Shown here: positions 1 to 9,119 of the stretch, piece after piece
How the letters are laid out: each line of letters opens with the position of its first letter
Position numbering within the stretch: the first letter of the stretch is position 1
Origin: Reddybacter sp041277045
Lineage (GTDB): Bacteria > Pseudomonadota > Gammaproteobacteria > Pseudomonadales > Porticoccaceae
Reading direction: 5' to 3'
Assembly (NCBI GenBank): GCA_041277045.1
Contig: JBGFSY010000003.1
Span: forward strand, 124,001-188,000
DNA: 64,000 bases
The notes under the pieces: model-generated
Seen by the model: the letters and a program-made list of their open reading frames with translations, nothing else
The model's database searches: none
What the model was told of the DNA's origin: nothing
Position numbers and translations under genes: made by a program

Positions 1-2
1 AA

Positions 3-2231
3 ATCTTCATCCCCCTCACCCAGTTGTGTCGCAATGTTTGCCACTACTGCACCTTTGCGCAAACGCCGAAGAAGCTTGAGCAGCCCTACATGCTGCCCGA
101 ACAAATTCTCAAGGTGGCCCGCGAAGGTGCGGCGGCGGGTTGTCACGAGGCGCTGTTTACTCTGGGTGATAAGCCGGAGCTGCGTTATGAAACGGCGCGC
201 AAGGCCCTTGCGGAGATGGGCTATGACTCGACCATGGACTATGTGTTGGCGATGGCGAAACTGGTGTTTGAGGAAACCGGTCTTTTGCCCCACCTCAACC
301 CGGGGCTGATGAACGCAGCCGAACTACGAGCTAGTCGCGAGGTGTCCGTGTCTCAGGGCATGATGCTGGAGAGTGTTTCCAAAAGGCTTTGTGAAAAGGG
401 TGGCCCCCACTACGGCTCGCCCGATAAACTGCCCGAAGTACGCCTCGAGACCTTGGCGCTGGCGGGGCAATTAAATATTCCCTATACCAGTGGCATTTTG
501 ATTGGCATCGGTGAAACCAGGCTCGAACGCGTCGAGTCGTTGCTGGCGCTGCGCGATCTGCATCAGCAATACGGGCATATTCAGGAAATTATTATTCAGA
601 ATTTTTGTGCTAAAAAAGGCACATTAATGGCCGATGTGCCCGATGCTCCTCTCGACGAATTATTGTGGACCATTGCCGTGGCGCGGATTATTTTTGGCGG
701 CGCGATGAATCTACAAACGCCACCGAATTTAAATGAGGGCGTGTTGGCGCAACTGATAGACGCCGGTATTAACGACTGGGGTGGTGTGTCCCCGGTGACT
801 CCCGACTTTGTTAACCCGGAAAAACCCTGGCCGGGGCTGGAAAATCTCGCGCGGCTAACGGCGGCTAGCAATAAATTGCTGGTTGAGCGCTTGCCGGTCT
901 ACCCCGGCTTTGCCGAGGATGGGCAGCGGTGGCAGGCACCGACGATGGCCGCCGCGCTGATCAAACGTATGGACAGCGATGGCTATGCACGCCGCGAGAG
1001 CTGGACACCGGGCAGTGCTGAGGCGCCGCCACAAAACGTCGAACGGGAGTTCTGGTCTTTTGCCCCGCCCGCGATGACCTCATCGTCGGCCGCTATTGAG
1101 GCTTTAATTGCCCGCGCCGTCCGTGGCGAGCGCCTTGATGAAAGCGCCATCGTGCAGCTGTTTCAGGCGCGGGGCAGTGATTACCAAGCCATCTGCGAGG
1201 CCGCCGATGGCCTGCGCCGCGAGGTGGTGGGCGACACCGTTACCTACGCGATTAATCGCAATATTAATTACACCAATGTCTGTTACCTGTCCTGTACCTT
1301 TTGCGCCTTCTCCAAGGGTAAAACCACCGAGGCCCTGCGCGGCAAGGCCTATGTGCTCGACAGTGCCGAGGTCACCCAGCGCGCTGTTGAGGCCTGGCAA
1401 AAGGGCGCGACCGAAGTTTGCCTGCAGGGCGGGATTCACCCCAGCTATACCGGTGACACCTATCTGGAAATTTGCGGCGATATTCATAAAGCCCTACCGG
1501 ACATGCATATTCATGCCTTCTCCGCCCTTGAGGTGAGTCAGGGGGCCGAGACCTTGGGCCTCAGCATTGAAGACTTTTTACTACGGTTGAAGGCGGCGGG
1601 GCTGAACAGCCTACCCGGCACGGCGGCGGAGATTCTCGATGATGAGGTGAGGGGAATTATTTGCCCCGACAAAATCAATACCCAGCAGTGGCTGGAGGTG
1701 ATTGAGACCGCCCACAAGGTCGGTATCAAAACCACCTCCACCATTATGTTTGGCCATGTCGAGCGGCCCCTGCACTGGGCGCGGCATCTTCTGCATTTGC
1801 GTGACCTGCAGCAGAGAACCGGCGGCATTACCGAGTTTGTGCCCCTACCTTTTGTACCCATGGAGGCACCGATGTACCGTCGCGGCCTGTCGCGCATGGG
1901 GCCGAGCATGCGCGAGTCGGTACTGATGCACGCGGTATCGCGGCTGGTGCTCCACACCCAGATCGACAATATTCAGGTCTCGTGGGTGAAGATGGGCGAG
2001 CAGGGGGTGGTGGCCTGTCTCAATGCTGGAGCCAACGATATGGGCGGCACACTGATGAACGAAAGTATCTCCCGGGCTGCCGGCGCCACCCACGGTCAGG
2101 AGATGACTGTCGATACAATGGGTGCTTTACTGCAACGCAACGGCCGTCCGGCGCGGCAGAGAACGACCTTTTATGGCGAGATTGATAGGCACCCGGATCA
2201 GTTGATTGCCTGCCAAGCGGCTTCAAGCTAA
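3..2231 (+). CDS. fbiC: FO synthase, fused CofG/CofH radical SAM protein (5' end outside window)
   Basis: Makes 7,8-didemethyl-8-hydroxy-5-deazariboflavin (FO), the deazaflavin core of cofactor F420, from a tyrosine-derived precursor and 5-amino-6-ribitylaminouracil. Two radical-SAM halves are visible. The first CxxxCxxC cluster (CRNVCHYC) has its first Cys codon at 27-29. The second (CYLSCTFC) has its Cys codons at 1281, 1293 and 1302. The first half corresponds to CofG and the second to CofH, as in actinobacterial FbiC. The reading frame is open to the first base and sequence before the first cluster is missing, so the gene starts upstream. A TTG at 24 would begin only one residue before the first cluster Cys and is not a credible start. 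Fused FbiC is typical of Actinobacteria and sporadic in Proteobacteria. No cofC, cofD or cofE homologue is visible here. bioB, another radical SAM enzyme, lies downstream but is probably transcribed separately. Confidence 0.93.
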   Translation: MFIPLTQLCRNVCHYCTFAQTPKKLEQPYMLPEQILKVAREGAAAGCHEALFTLGDKPELRYETARKALAEMGYDSTMDYVLAMAKLVFEETGLLPHLNPGLMNAAELRASREVSVSQGMMLESVSKRLCEKGGPHYGSPDKLPEVRLETLALAGQLNIPYTSGILIGIGETRLERVESLLALRDLHQQYGHIQEIIIQNFCAKKGTLMADVPDAPLDELLWTIAVARIIFGGAMNLQTPPNLNEGVLAQLIDAGINDWGGVSPVTPDFVNPEKPWPGLENLARLTAASNKLLVERLPVYPGFAEDGQRWQAPTMAAALIKRMDSDGYARRESWTPGSAEAPPQNVEREFWSFAPPAMTSSSAAIEALIARAVRGERLDESAIVQLFQARGSDYQAICEAADGLRREVVGDTVTYAINRNINYTNVCYLSCTFCAFSKGKTTEALRGKAYVLDSAEVTQRAVEAWQKGATEVCLQGGIHPSYTGDTYLEICGDIHKALPDMHIHAFSALEVSQGAETLGLSIEDFLLRLKAAGLNSLPGTAAEILDDEVRGIICPDKINTQQWLEVIETAHKVGIKTTSTIMFGHVERPLHWARHLLHLRDLQQRTGGITEFVPLPFVPMEAPMYRRGLSRMGPSMRESVLMHAVSRLVLHTQIDNIQVSWVKMGEQGVVACLNAGANDMGGTLMNESISRAAGATHGQEMTVDTMGALLQRNGRPARQRTTFYGEIDRHPDQLIACQAASS

Positions 2232-2270
2232 GCGACGTTTCTTAGATTTACAGCAGAACTCCCGCAACGG

Positions 2271-2611
2271 ATGGAGGGCATGAATAGACTTGGATATTTC
2301 TTTGGCTGTTTAGTGTTGCTGTCTACAGTAGTCGTTCTGGTCTTAAGTTTTGCGCCTTTCACACCAGCCGTTCTGGCAATGCCTTTTTTATTGCTGCTCA
2401 GTGAAGTGGTCGCACTGTTGGGTCATTGGCGCCTGTCGATAATGAGTGTGCACATTTGTTTGGGCACACTGCTCGCAGTGCCAGGACGACGGGACTACTT
2501 CCCATCGCTGAAGACGCTCAACTCCTCTTCACTCTGATTTCCTCAATATTGCTAGCGGGCTATTTACTGTATTCCCATTGCAGGGCTTTACGACAGGCTA
2601 GCGCCACATAG
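2271..2611 (+). pseudogene. small hydrophobic membrane protein, possibly frameshifted
   Basis: Not recognised. Frame 3 (2271-2537, 88 codons, or from ATG 2280) encodes two strongly hydrophobic segments at about residues 8-27 and 31-50, then turns into a polar tail without membrane character. Frame 2, from about 2480 to the stop at 2611, encodes another clear membrane helix (LLFTLISSILLAGYLLYS) followed by a basic end. One frameshift near 2480-2530 would join them into a three-helix protein of about 110 residues. It may therefore be a decayed gene, a sequencing error, or a genuine short protein plus chance. No RBS stands out. The likely bioB promoter follows it. Confidence 0.35.
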
Positions 2612-2655
2612 GGCCTTGGTCTGGGTGCGCTGTTAACCCTATTTGTGAAATTTGG

Positions 2656-2683
2656 TTGACAGCTTGTCTGTGGGGACTATTAT
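2656..2683 (+). promoter_or_regulatory. putative sigma-70 promoter of bioBFD
   Basis: TTGACA at 2656-2661 is followed after 16 bp by TATTAT at 2678-2683, about 115 bp before bioB. The -35 box is perfect and the -10 is close to consensus. I did not find a BirA-type operator (TTGTAAACC / GGTTTACAA) in the leader. Called on sequence alone. Confidence 0.5.
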
Positions 2684-2797
2684 GGCGCACTGTCATTTTG
2701 CTATTAGCCGGGCTATTTAGTCGGACTTATTTTAGCGGCACTAACAATAGTAATTGTAATAGCAACGCCACATCGAACCATAGCTTAGGGTGAATTT

Positions 2798-3835
2798 ATG
2801 TCTGTTGTCGTCCGTCACGACTGGAACGAAGAAGAAGTACTGGGCCTGTTTAATCAGCCTTTCAGCGATTTGATGTTCGCGGCGCAAACCGTGCATCGCC
2901 AGCACTTCGACCCCAATCAGGTGCAGGTCAGCACGTTGTTGTCGATCAAGACCGGCACCTGTCCCGAGGACTGCAAATACTGCCCCCAGAGCGCCCACTA
3001 CAACACTGGCCTCGAAAAAGAAAAACTCTTGGAAATTGAGCGTGTGATTGCCGAGGCTAAAGTTGCCAAAGCCAATGGCACCAGCCGTTTTTGCATGGGT
3101 GCCGCGTGGCGTTCGCCAAGTAAAAAAGACATGCCCTACGTACTCGATATGGTTAAAGAGGTGAAGGCCCTGGGCCTGGAAACCTGCATGACCCTGGGCA
3201 TGCTCAGTGATGAGCAGGCTAGTGATCTGGCCGATGCCGGACTCGACTACTACAATCACAACCTCGATACCTCGCCCGAACACTACGGCGACATTATCAC
3301 CACGCGCACCTACCAGGACCGGCTCGATACGCTGGCCAATGTGCGCTCTGCGGGTATGAAGGTCTGCTGTGGCGGCATCGTTGGTATGGGTGAAGAACTG
3401 AAAGATCGCGCCGGCCTGCTAGTACAACTGGCCAATCTTGAAGAACAGCCCGAGTCGGTGCCGATCAATATGTTGGTTAAGGTTGAAGGTACACCGCTGG
3501 AAAATACGGCCGATCTCGAGCCCTTCGACTTTTTGCGCACCATTGCAGTGGCGCGTATTTTAATGCCCAAATCCCATGTGCGGCTGTCTGCCGGGCGCGA
3601 GGAAATGAACGAACAAATGCAGGCCCTGGCCTTTCTCGCCGGCGCTAACTCCATTTTTTACGGTGAAAAACTCCTCACCACGCCCAACCCCTCGGCCAAT
3701 AAAGATATGCAACTTTTCGATAAGTTGGGTATACAGCCCGAGCAGCACTGCGTCGCCCATGAGCAAGAGGCGGCAGTGACGGAGAAAATTACCGAGGCGG
3801 CACTGGATAAGCATTTTTACAATGCCGCGCGTTGA
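2798..3835 (+). CDS. bioB: biotin synthase
   Basis: Radical SAM enzyme that inserts sulfur into dethiobiotin, the last step of biotin synthesis. The SAM-cluster motif CPEDCKYC gives Cys55, Cys59 and Cys62. Also visible are the YNHNLDTS segment and the conserved CGGIVGMGE stretch. The length of 345 aa is normal. The ATG at 2798 follows a weak AGGGTGA Shine-Dalgarno sequence. It is first in a bioB-bioF-bioD run (26 bp gap to bioF), a likely operon from the promoter near 2656. The biotin made here would serve carboxylases such as the oxaloacetate decarboxylase alpha subunit (24752-26533). bioA, bioC and bioH are not in the window. Confidence 0.98.
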   Translation: MSVVVRHDWNEEEVLGLFNQPFSDLMFAAQTVHRQHFDPNQVQVSTLLSIKTGTCPEDCKYCPQSAHYNTGLEKEKLLEIERVIAEAKVAKANGTSRFCMGAAWRSPSKKDMPYVLDMVKEVKALGLETCMTLGMLSDEQASDLADAGLDYYNHNLDTSPEHYGDIITTRTYQDRLDTLANVRSAGMKVCCGGIVGMGEELKDRAGLLVQLANLEEQPESVPINMLVKVEGTPLENTADLEPFDFLRTIAVARILMPKSHVRLSAGREEMNEQMQALAFLAGANSIFYGEKLLTTPNPSANKDMQLFDKLGIQPEQHCVAHEQEAAVTEKITEAALDKHFYNAAR

Positions 3836-3861
3836 TCAGTCTTAGCTAGCAGGTTTTAATC

Positions 3862-5046
3862 ATGGTTAATCCAGATGCGGTACTACAGCTAGAACTCGAT
3901 GCTCGCCAGCGCCAGAGCCGGTATCGGCGGCGCAAGATTCTGCAAAGCCCCCAGGGTGTCGAGGTGCTGGTCAATGGCAAAAGCTGCCTTGGCTTTAGTA
4001 GCAATGACTACCTGGGCCTGGCTAATCATCCGGCCGTCATCGCCGCCTTTCAGCGGGCTGCGAATGACTACGGTGTCGGCAGTGGTGCCTCGCATTTGGT
4101 GAGTGGTCACGGTGCTGAGCATCAAGCGCTGGAAGAAGAGCTGGCGGCTTTTACCGGTCGCCCCCGTGCACTGTTATTTTCAACCGGCTATATGGCCAAT
4201 GTCGGGGTGATTCGCGCTTTGATGGGGCAGGGCGACCTGGTGGTACAGGACAGGCTCAACCACGCCTCGTTGCTCGATGGCGGCTTTCTTTGCCGCGCGC
4301 AATTTGAGCGCTATGCCCATGCCGATATCGGCGCAGCGCAAGGCTTACTCGCCGGCAGTAATGGCCAGCGCAAGCTCTTGGTCACCGATGGCGTGTTTAG
4401 CATGGACGGTGATCTCGCCGACCTACCGGCACTGGCCGCTATCGCCGATCAAAACAATGCTTGGCTAATGGTCGATGATGCCCATGGTTTTGGTGTGCTG
4501 GGTGAAACCGGGCGCGGCATTGGCGAGCACTTTGCGATGGACATAGACAGCCTGCCGATTCTAGTCGGCACCCTGGGTAAGTCCTTTGGCACCTTCGGCG
4601 CCTTTGTCGCCGGCAGTGAAGCCCTTATTGAAAGTCTTATTCAATTTGCTCGCACCTATATTTACACCACCGCACTGCCCCCGGCAGTTGCCGCCGCAAC
4701 TCGTGCCGCGCTGCTATTAATTGACAGTGAAAGCTGGCGGCGAGAAAAACTACAAAGGCTGATTGCCCACTTTCAGCGTGGTGCTGTTGAGCGAGGCATT
4801 CCTGTTATGGCTTCGCCAACGCCCATCCAGCCGGTGTTAATTGGCGATGATGAGAAAGTTATAAAAATTGGTGAATACTTGCTTGAGGCTGGCTTTTGGA
4901 CGGGGGCAATTCGCCCACCCACCGTGCCCGTGGGCAGTGCCCGTTTACGCATTACCCTAACCGCAGAGCATGAGACGCAACAAGTTGACGCCCTGCTCGA
5001 TACCTTGGCTAGGGCGTTAAAAACCGTCGCTGTGGATGACTTGTGA
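3862..5046 (+). CDS. bioF: 8-amino-7-oxononanoate synthase
   Basis: PLP-dependent alpha-oxoamine synthase that condenses pimeloyl-ACP (or CoA) with L-alanine to form KAPA, the first committed step of biotin ring assembly. Visible motifs are the PLP lysine in VGTLGKSFGTFG (Lys240), the cofactor-binding DDAHGFGVLG (about 205-214) and the SNDYLGLA start signature near residue 47. The 394 aa length fits the family. It sits between bioB and bioD and overlaps bioD by 4 bp, which suggests translational coupling. bioC usually lies downstream of bioF in gammaproteobacteria and is absent here. Confidence 0.97.
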   Translation: MVNPDAVLQLELDARQRQSRYRRRKILQSPQGVEVLVNGKSCLGFSSNDYLGLANHPAVIAAFQRAANDYGVGSGASHLVSGHGAEHQALEEELAAFTGRPRALLFSTGYMANVGVIRALMGQGDLVVQDRLNHASLLDGGFLCRAQFERYAHADIGAAQGLLAGSNGQRKLLVTDGVFSMDGDLADLPALAAIADQNNAWLMVDDAHGFGVLGETGRGIGEHFAMDIDSLPILVGTLGKSFGTFGAFVAGSEALIESLIQFARTYIYTTALPPAVAAATRAALLLIDSESWRREKLQRLIAHFQRGAVERGIPVMASPTPIQPVLIGDDEKVIKIGEYLLEAGFWTGAIRPPTVPVGSARLRITLTAEHETQQVDALLDTLARALKTVAVDDL

Positions 5047-5714
5047 GCCGAGCTTATTTTATTACCGGCACCGATACCGGTGTCGGTAAAACCTCCGTCG
5101 CCGTGGCATTGTTACAAGCGGCGCAAAAACGTGGGCTCAGCACGGCCGCCGTGAAACCAGCGGCGGCGGGCTGTGAGCTTACCCGCGAGGGTTTGCGCAA
5201 TGACGACGCGCTATTTCTACAACAGGCCTGCACGCTCAGCTTGAGCTATGAACAGATTAACCCCTTTGCTTTACAGCCGGCGATAGCCCCGCATTTTGCT
5301 GCGGCGCGCGAGGGTGTGCAGCTCGATGCCGGCCAGCTCGCGCAACACTGTCAGTTGGTGCTCGACCTAAAGGCCGACTTGACAGTCATCGAAGGTGCTG
5401 GCGGTTGGCGCGTGCCTCTCAATAATAAAGAGACCTTTGCCGATATTGCAAAATCACTCAATATACCCGTCATTTTGGTAGTCGATATTAAGCTGGGCTG
5501 TTTGAATCACGCCCTGCTCAGCGTCGAAGCTATTCGCGCCGATGGTTTACCTTTGGCGGGCTGGGTGGCGAATCAGGCCAGTGGCGCTAATGAGTGTCAC
5601 GCTGAGATGCTTGCGGATCTGCAAAGCCGCTTGGCTTGTCCGCTGCTGGGGGATCTTCCCCACAGTCTAAATCAAGATGAACTGGCTGCTCACCTCGATT
5701 TAGATCGACTGTAA
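5043..5714 (+). CDS. bioD: dethiobiotin synthetase
   Basis: ATP-dependent ligase that closes the ureido ring of dethiobiotin from DAPA and CO2. The P-loop GTDTGVGKT covers residues 9-17. The VKPAAAGCE motif and the VIEGAGGWRVPL segment are also present. The 223 aa length is typical. The start is a GTG at 5043 that overlaps the bioF stop (GTGA), so translation is probably coupled. The gene ends 5 bp before the convergent ybiT stop. Mediocre start context is compensated by the overlap. Confidence 0.96.
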   Translation: MSRAYFITGTDTGVGKTSVAVALLQAAQKRGLSTAAVKPAAAGCELTREGLRNDDALFLQQACTLSLSYEQINPFALQPAIAPHFAAAREGVQLDAGQLAQHCQLVLDLKADLTVIEGAGGWRVPLNNKETFADIAKSLNIPVILVVDIKLGCLNHALLSVEAIRADGLPLAGWVANQASGANECHAEMLADLQSRLACPLLGDLPHSLNQDELAAHLDLDRL

Positions 5715-5729
5715 ACGCTCTAGGCGTTT
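5713..5729. terminator. possible bidirectional stem between bioD and ybiT
   Basis: AAACGC (5713-5718) and GCGTTT (5724-5729) can pair around a 5-nt loop. The stem straddles the stop codons of the convergent bioD and ybiT genes, which are only 5 bp apart. It is short and lacks a long T-tract, so it is a weak terminator candidate. Confidence 0.3.
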
Positions 5730-7315
5730 GCTAGTTGATGGGCGAGAAACTCGTCGTAGGTGCCTTTAAAGTCATTTAACTTGTGGTCTTTGATTTCGAT
5801 AATGCGCGTTGCGAGAGATGATACAAACTCCCGGTCGTGACTGACGAAAATCAGCGTGCCTTCGTAATGCTCCAGCGCCAGGTTCAATGCTTCAATGGCT
5901 TCCATGTCGAGGTGGTTGGTGGGCTCGTCGAGGATCATCACGTTGTTGTCCGTCATCATCAACTTGCCAAACAGCAGGCGGTTTTTCTCACCACCGGAGC
6001 AAACGCGGACGGCCTTCTCGGAATCCTCCGATGAGAACAGTAGGCGACCCAAGGTGGCGCGGACGATTTGATCGTCGTGGCTGGGTTTGCGCCATTGGCT
6101 CATCCAGTCGAACAGGTTGGTGTCGCTGTTGAAGTCGGCGCTGCTGTCCTGGGGGCAGTAGCCGAGGGTGGCATTTTCGGCCCACTTTATTTTTCCGTTA
6201 TTGGCGGCGATCTCACCCATTAAGCAACGTAAAAAGGTGGTTTTACCCGCGCCGTTTTCACCGATCACGGCAAGGCGTGCGCCGGCTTCTAATATCAGGC
6301 TGCCATCACTGAAGAGTTCTTCCCCGTCAAAGCCGTGGCCAAGGTTTTCGATGGTCAGTGCCTGGCGGTGGAGTTTTTTCTCCTGGGCGAAACGAATATA
6401 GGGCGTGACTCGGCTTGAGGGCTTGATGTCATCGAGATTGATTTTGTCGATCTGCTTAGCGCGCGAGGTGGCCTGTTTGGCCTTGGAGGCATTGGCAGAG
6501 AAGCGGCTAACAAATTGCTGTAGCTCGGCGATTTGCGCTTTTTTCTTGGCGTTTTGCGACTGCATGCGCTCCTGCACCTGGGTTGCGGCGATCATAAAGT
6601 CGTCGTAATTGCCCGGGTAGAGCCGCAGTTCACCGTAGTCGATATCGGCCATGTGAGTGCAGACCGAGTTCAAAAAGTGGCGATCGTGAGAAATAATGAT
6701 CATCGTGCTTTTACTGTCGTTGAGCACATCTTCGAGCCAGCGAATGGTGCTGATGTCGAGGTTGTTGGTGGGCTCGTCGAGCAGCAAGATATCGGGATCT
6801 GAGAACAGGGCCTGGGCCAGCAGTACCCGCAGTTTCCAGCCGGGGGCGACTTGGCTCATGGGGCCGAAGTGCAGGGATTCTTCGATACCGGCACCCATCA
6901 GTAATTCACCGGCGCGGCTCTCGGCACTGTAGCCGTCGAGCTCGGCAAATTCGATTTCCAGTTCGGCAACCTTCATACCTTCATCTTCGGACATCTCGGG
7001 CAGGCTGTAGATGCGGTCGCGCTCCTGCTTAATGACCCACAGTTCCTTATGGCCCATTAGCACGGTGTCGATGACGCTGACGTCTTCAAAGGCGAACTGG
7101 TCCTGGTGCAGGGTGCCAATACGCTCGTTGGGGCTGAGGGAGATATTGCCTGCGCTGGGCGTGAGGTTGCCGTCGAGTATTTTCATAAACGTTGACTTGC
7201 CGCAGCCATTGGCCCCGATCAGGCCGTAACGGTTGCCGTTGCCAAATTTAACGGAAATATTTTCAAATAGGGGTTTGGCACCAAATTGCATGGTGATATT
7301 AGCTGCTGAGATCAA
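5720..7315 (-). CDS. ybiT: ABC-F family ATPase YbiT
   Basis: Soluble ABC-F protein with two nucleotide-binding domains and no membrane segments. ABC-F proteins act at the ribosome E site. The domain-1 Walker A (GANGCGKST, about 34-42) pairs with the Walker B LLLDEPTNNLD. Domain 2 has GENGAGKTT, signature CSGGE and MILDEPTNHLD. The first signature reads APGWK instead of LSGGQ, as I recall for E. coli YbiT. A basic linker (QTS/KAKQATSRAKQIDK region) joins the domains. The 531 aa length and start MISAANITMQFG match YbiT. It is transcribed alone, convergent with bioD. Confidence 0.95.
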   Translation of the reverse strand: MISAANITMQFGAKPLFENISVKFGNGNRYGLIGANGCGKSTFMKILDGNLTPSAGNISLSPNERIGTLHQDQFAFEDVSVIDTVLMGHKELWVIKQERDRIYSLPEMSEDEGMKVAELEIEFAELDGYSAESRAGELLMGAGIEESLHFGPMSQVAPGWKLRVLLAQALFSDPDILLLDEPTNNLDISTIRWLEDVLNDSKSTMIIISHDRHFLNSVCTHMADIDYGELRLYPGNYDDFMIAATQVQERMQSQNAKKKAQIAELQQFVSRFSANASKAKQATSRAKQIDKINLDDIKPSSRVTPYIRFAQEKKLHRQALTIENLGHGFDGEELFSDGSLILEAGARLAVIGENGAGKTTFLRCLMGEIAANNGKIKWAENATLGYCPQDSSADFNSDTNLFDWMSQWRKPSHDDQIVRATLGRLLFSSEDSEKAVRVCSGGEKNRLLFGKLMMTDNNVMILDEPTNHLDMEAIEALNLALEHYEGTLIFVSHDREFVSSLATRIIEIKDHKLNDFKGTYDEFLAHQLANA

Positions 7316-7611
7316 CGGTTTATTCCTGAAAGCTGGGGAGTGGCGCTGTGGGTTTTCTGAGGGTGGCTACTATAGGGATTTGTGGCCAGTACGTCGAGGT
7401 GAAGCGTCGAAAATTTGCGTGCAAGGGCAGGCTTCGTAGCATTATTTCATTGTGATTATTGCTTCTAGTTTTGCGAGTAAGGTTGGAGCGGGTGGGAGAA
7501 TCTTGCAGGGGAGTGTCAGCGGCTTCATTCCCTCGAGCTTTGTTTATTTAAGCTCGAGGGAATTGATGTGCCTTATTTTAGAAAAGGCTGAGCTAGTGTG
7601 AATTAAGAAGC
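7316..7611. other. intergenic region between pilU and ybiT
   Basis: No credible gene. It must contain the ybiT leader and the 3' end of the pilU transcript. The one clear structure is the 14-bp inverted repeat at 7527-7563, listed separately. Confidence 0.6.
7527..7563 (-). terminator. 14-bp inverted repeat downstream of pilU
   Basis: ATTCCCTCGAGCTT (7527-7540) and its exact reverse complement (7550-7563) are separated by 9 nt. It lies 48 bp past the pilU stop, which suggests a transcript end. Neither strand has a run of T after the stem, so it is not a classical intrinsic terminator. It could protect the 3' end or be an intergenic repeat. Confidence 0.4.
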
Positions 7612-8820
7612 CTAGCTGGCTTCTTCATCGTCGTCCTCTACGGGGGTTTTGATTGGCTCCAGGCTGAGCCCCGCTCCGCTAGCTGCTTTACCGGCGGGTG
7701 CTGCTCCCTTGCCAGCTCCAGTAGTCGCTGCATCTTGACCGATGACGCTGGGCGGATTATTACCGTGTTTTAGCTGAATTTTCAGACGCAAGTTATTGCG
7801 TGAGTCGGCATTGAGTAGGGCTTCCTGCAGGGTGATTTTACCGGCGTCGTAGAGTTCACAAAGGGCAGAGTCAAAGGTTTTCATGCCCTGGTTTTCAGAC
7901 TTTTCCATGACTTCACGAATTTCAGTGACTTTGCCGCCTTTGATCAGATCGATAACCCGAGGGGTGCCGAGAAGTACTTCGATAGCAGCAGCTCGTTTGT
8001 CATCGACGGTGGGCACCAGGCGCTGGGAGATAATGCCGCGTAAATTCAGTGATAGATCCAGATAAAGCTGTTTGTGACGTTCTTCGGGGAAGAAGTTAAT
8101 AATGCGCTCAAGTGCCTGGTTGGCGTTATTGGCGTGCAGGGTGGATAGGCAGAGGTGGCCGGTTTCGGCAAAGGCCAAGGCGTGTTCCATGGTTTCACGG
8201 CTACGAATCTCACCAATAAGGATGACATCGGGAGCTTGGCGCAGGGTGTTTTGTAGAGCGTCCTCGTAGCTGTCGGTGTCAACGCCAACTTCGCGCTGGT
8301 TAACGATGCTCTTTTTATGGGGATGGAGAAATTCAACGGGGTCTTCAATAGTAATGATATGGCCCGAAGTATGGGTGTTGCGGTAGTCGATAAGTGAGGC
8401 CAGCGAGGTCGATTTACCAGAGCCGGTGCCACCTACAAACAATACCAGGCCGCGTTTTTGTAAAACCAACTTGGGTACGATCTCTGGTAGGCCTAGATCA
8501 CGAAAGTGGGGTATATCTGTTTTGATTACCCTCACGACCATGGCGACATCACTGCGCTGTTTGAAAATATTAACGCGGAATCGGCCGATATCTTTTTCTG
8601 ATATGGCCAGATTCATTTCCGGCTTGCGCTCAAACTCGGCGATCTGGGCCTCGTCCATAATTTTATAGGCGATTTCTCTGATCTCACCTTTGCCGTAAGG
8701 CTTGTTAGTAATGGGTGAGAGTTTACCCAACACTTTCATGCTCGGTGGGGCACCGGTTGAAAAGTAGAGATCGGAGCCGTCATTTTTGACGATGGTGCGC
8801 AGTAAATCAAAAAATTCCAT
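7612..8820 (-). CDS. pilU: type IV pilus retraction ATPase PilU
   Basis: Hexameric secretion-type ATPase of the PilT/PilU subfamily that acts at the cytoplasmic base of type IVa pili. Walker A is GGTGSGKST (131-138). The Asp box (TIEDPVEF), Walker B (DVILIGEIR) and His box (TLHANNANQA) follow. The N-terminus MEFFDLLRTIVKNDGSDLYF and the GHLCLSTLHANN region match PilU better than PilT. At 402 aa it is longer than Pseudomonas PilU (about 382) because of a low-complexity Ala/Gly-rich acidic tail after residue 350. pilT, usually adjacent, is not here. Confidence 0.92.
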   Translation of the reverse strand: MEFFDLLRTIVKNDGSDLYFSTGAPPSMKVLGKLSPITNKPYGKGEIREIAYKIMDEAQIAEFERKPEMNLAISEKDIGRFRVNIFKQRSDVAMVVRVIKTDIPHFRDLGLPEIVPKLVLQKRGLVLFVGGTGSGKSTSLASLIDYRNTHTSGHIITIEDPVEFLHPHKKSIVNQREVGVDTDSYEDALQNTLRQAPDVILIGEIRSRETMEHALAFAETGHLCLSTLHANNANQALERIINFFPEERHKQLYLDLSLNLRGIISQRLVPTVDDKRAAAIEVLLGTPRVIDLIKGGKVTEIREVMEKSENQGMKTFDSALCELYDAGKITLQEALLNADSRNNLRLKIQLKHGNNPPSVIGQDAATTGAGKGAAPAGKAASGAGLSLEPIKTPVEDDDEEAS

Positions 8821-9119
8821 GACTTGAAGGCCTTCAATTAAGAGGGGTTTAGATGTCGTGAAGGCTAGCAGGGAAGGGCGGGAGGAATAAAGGGTGGGTG
8901 TTGATAAGTGTGAACTTCTTCGATATAGGTCGTGTTCGAAGTTGTTCAGTATGTAGGGCTATGGAGGGGGTGGCTGTGAGTGTGTTGTTTGGTGTGGCTG
9001 TATCTGAGCGGCAGCTCAATATGATTGAGCTTTGAGGTTTAACCGCAAAGTACCCCCGTTACCATAATTAGGTTATATTCGCTTGGCAAAATGCGACTTT
9101 CACATTAAGGAGAATACTC

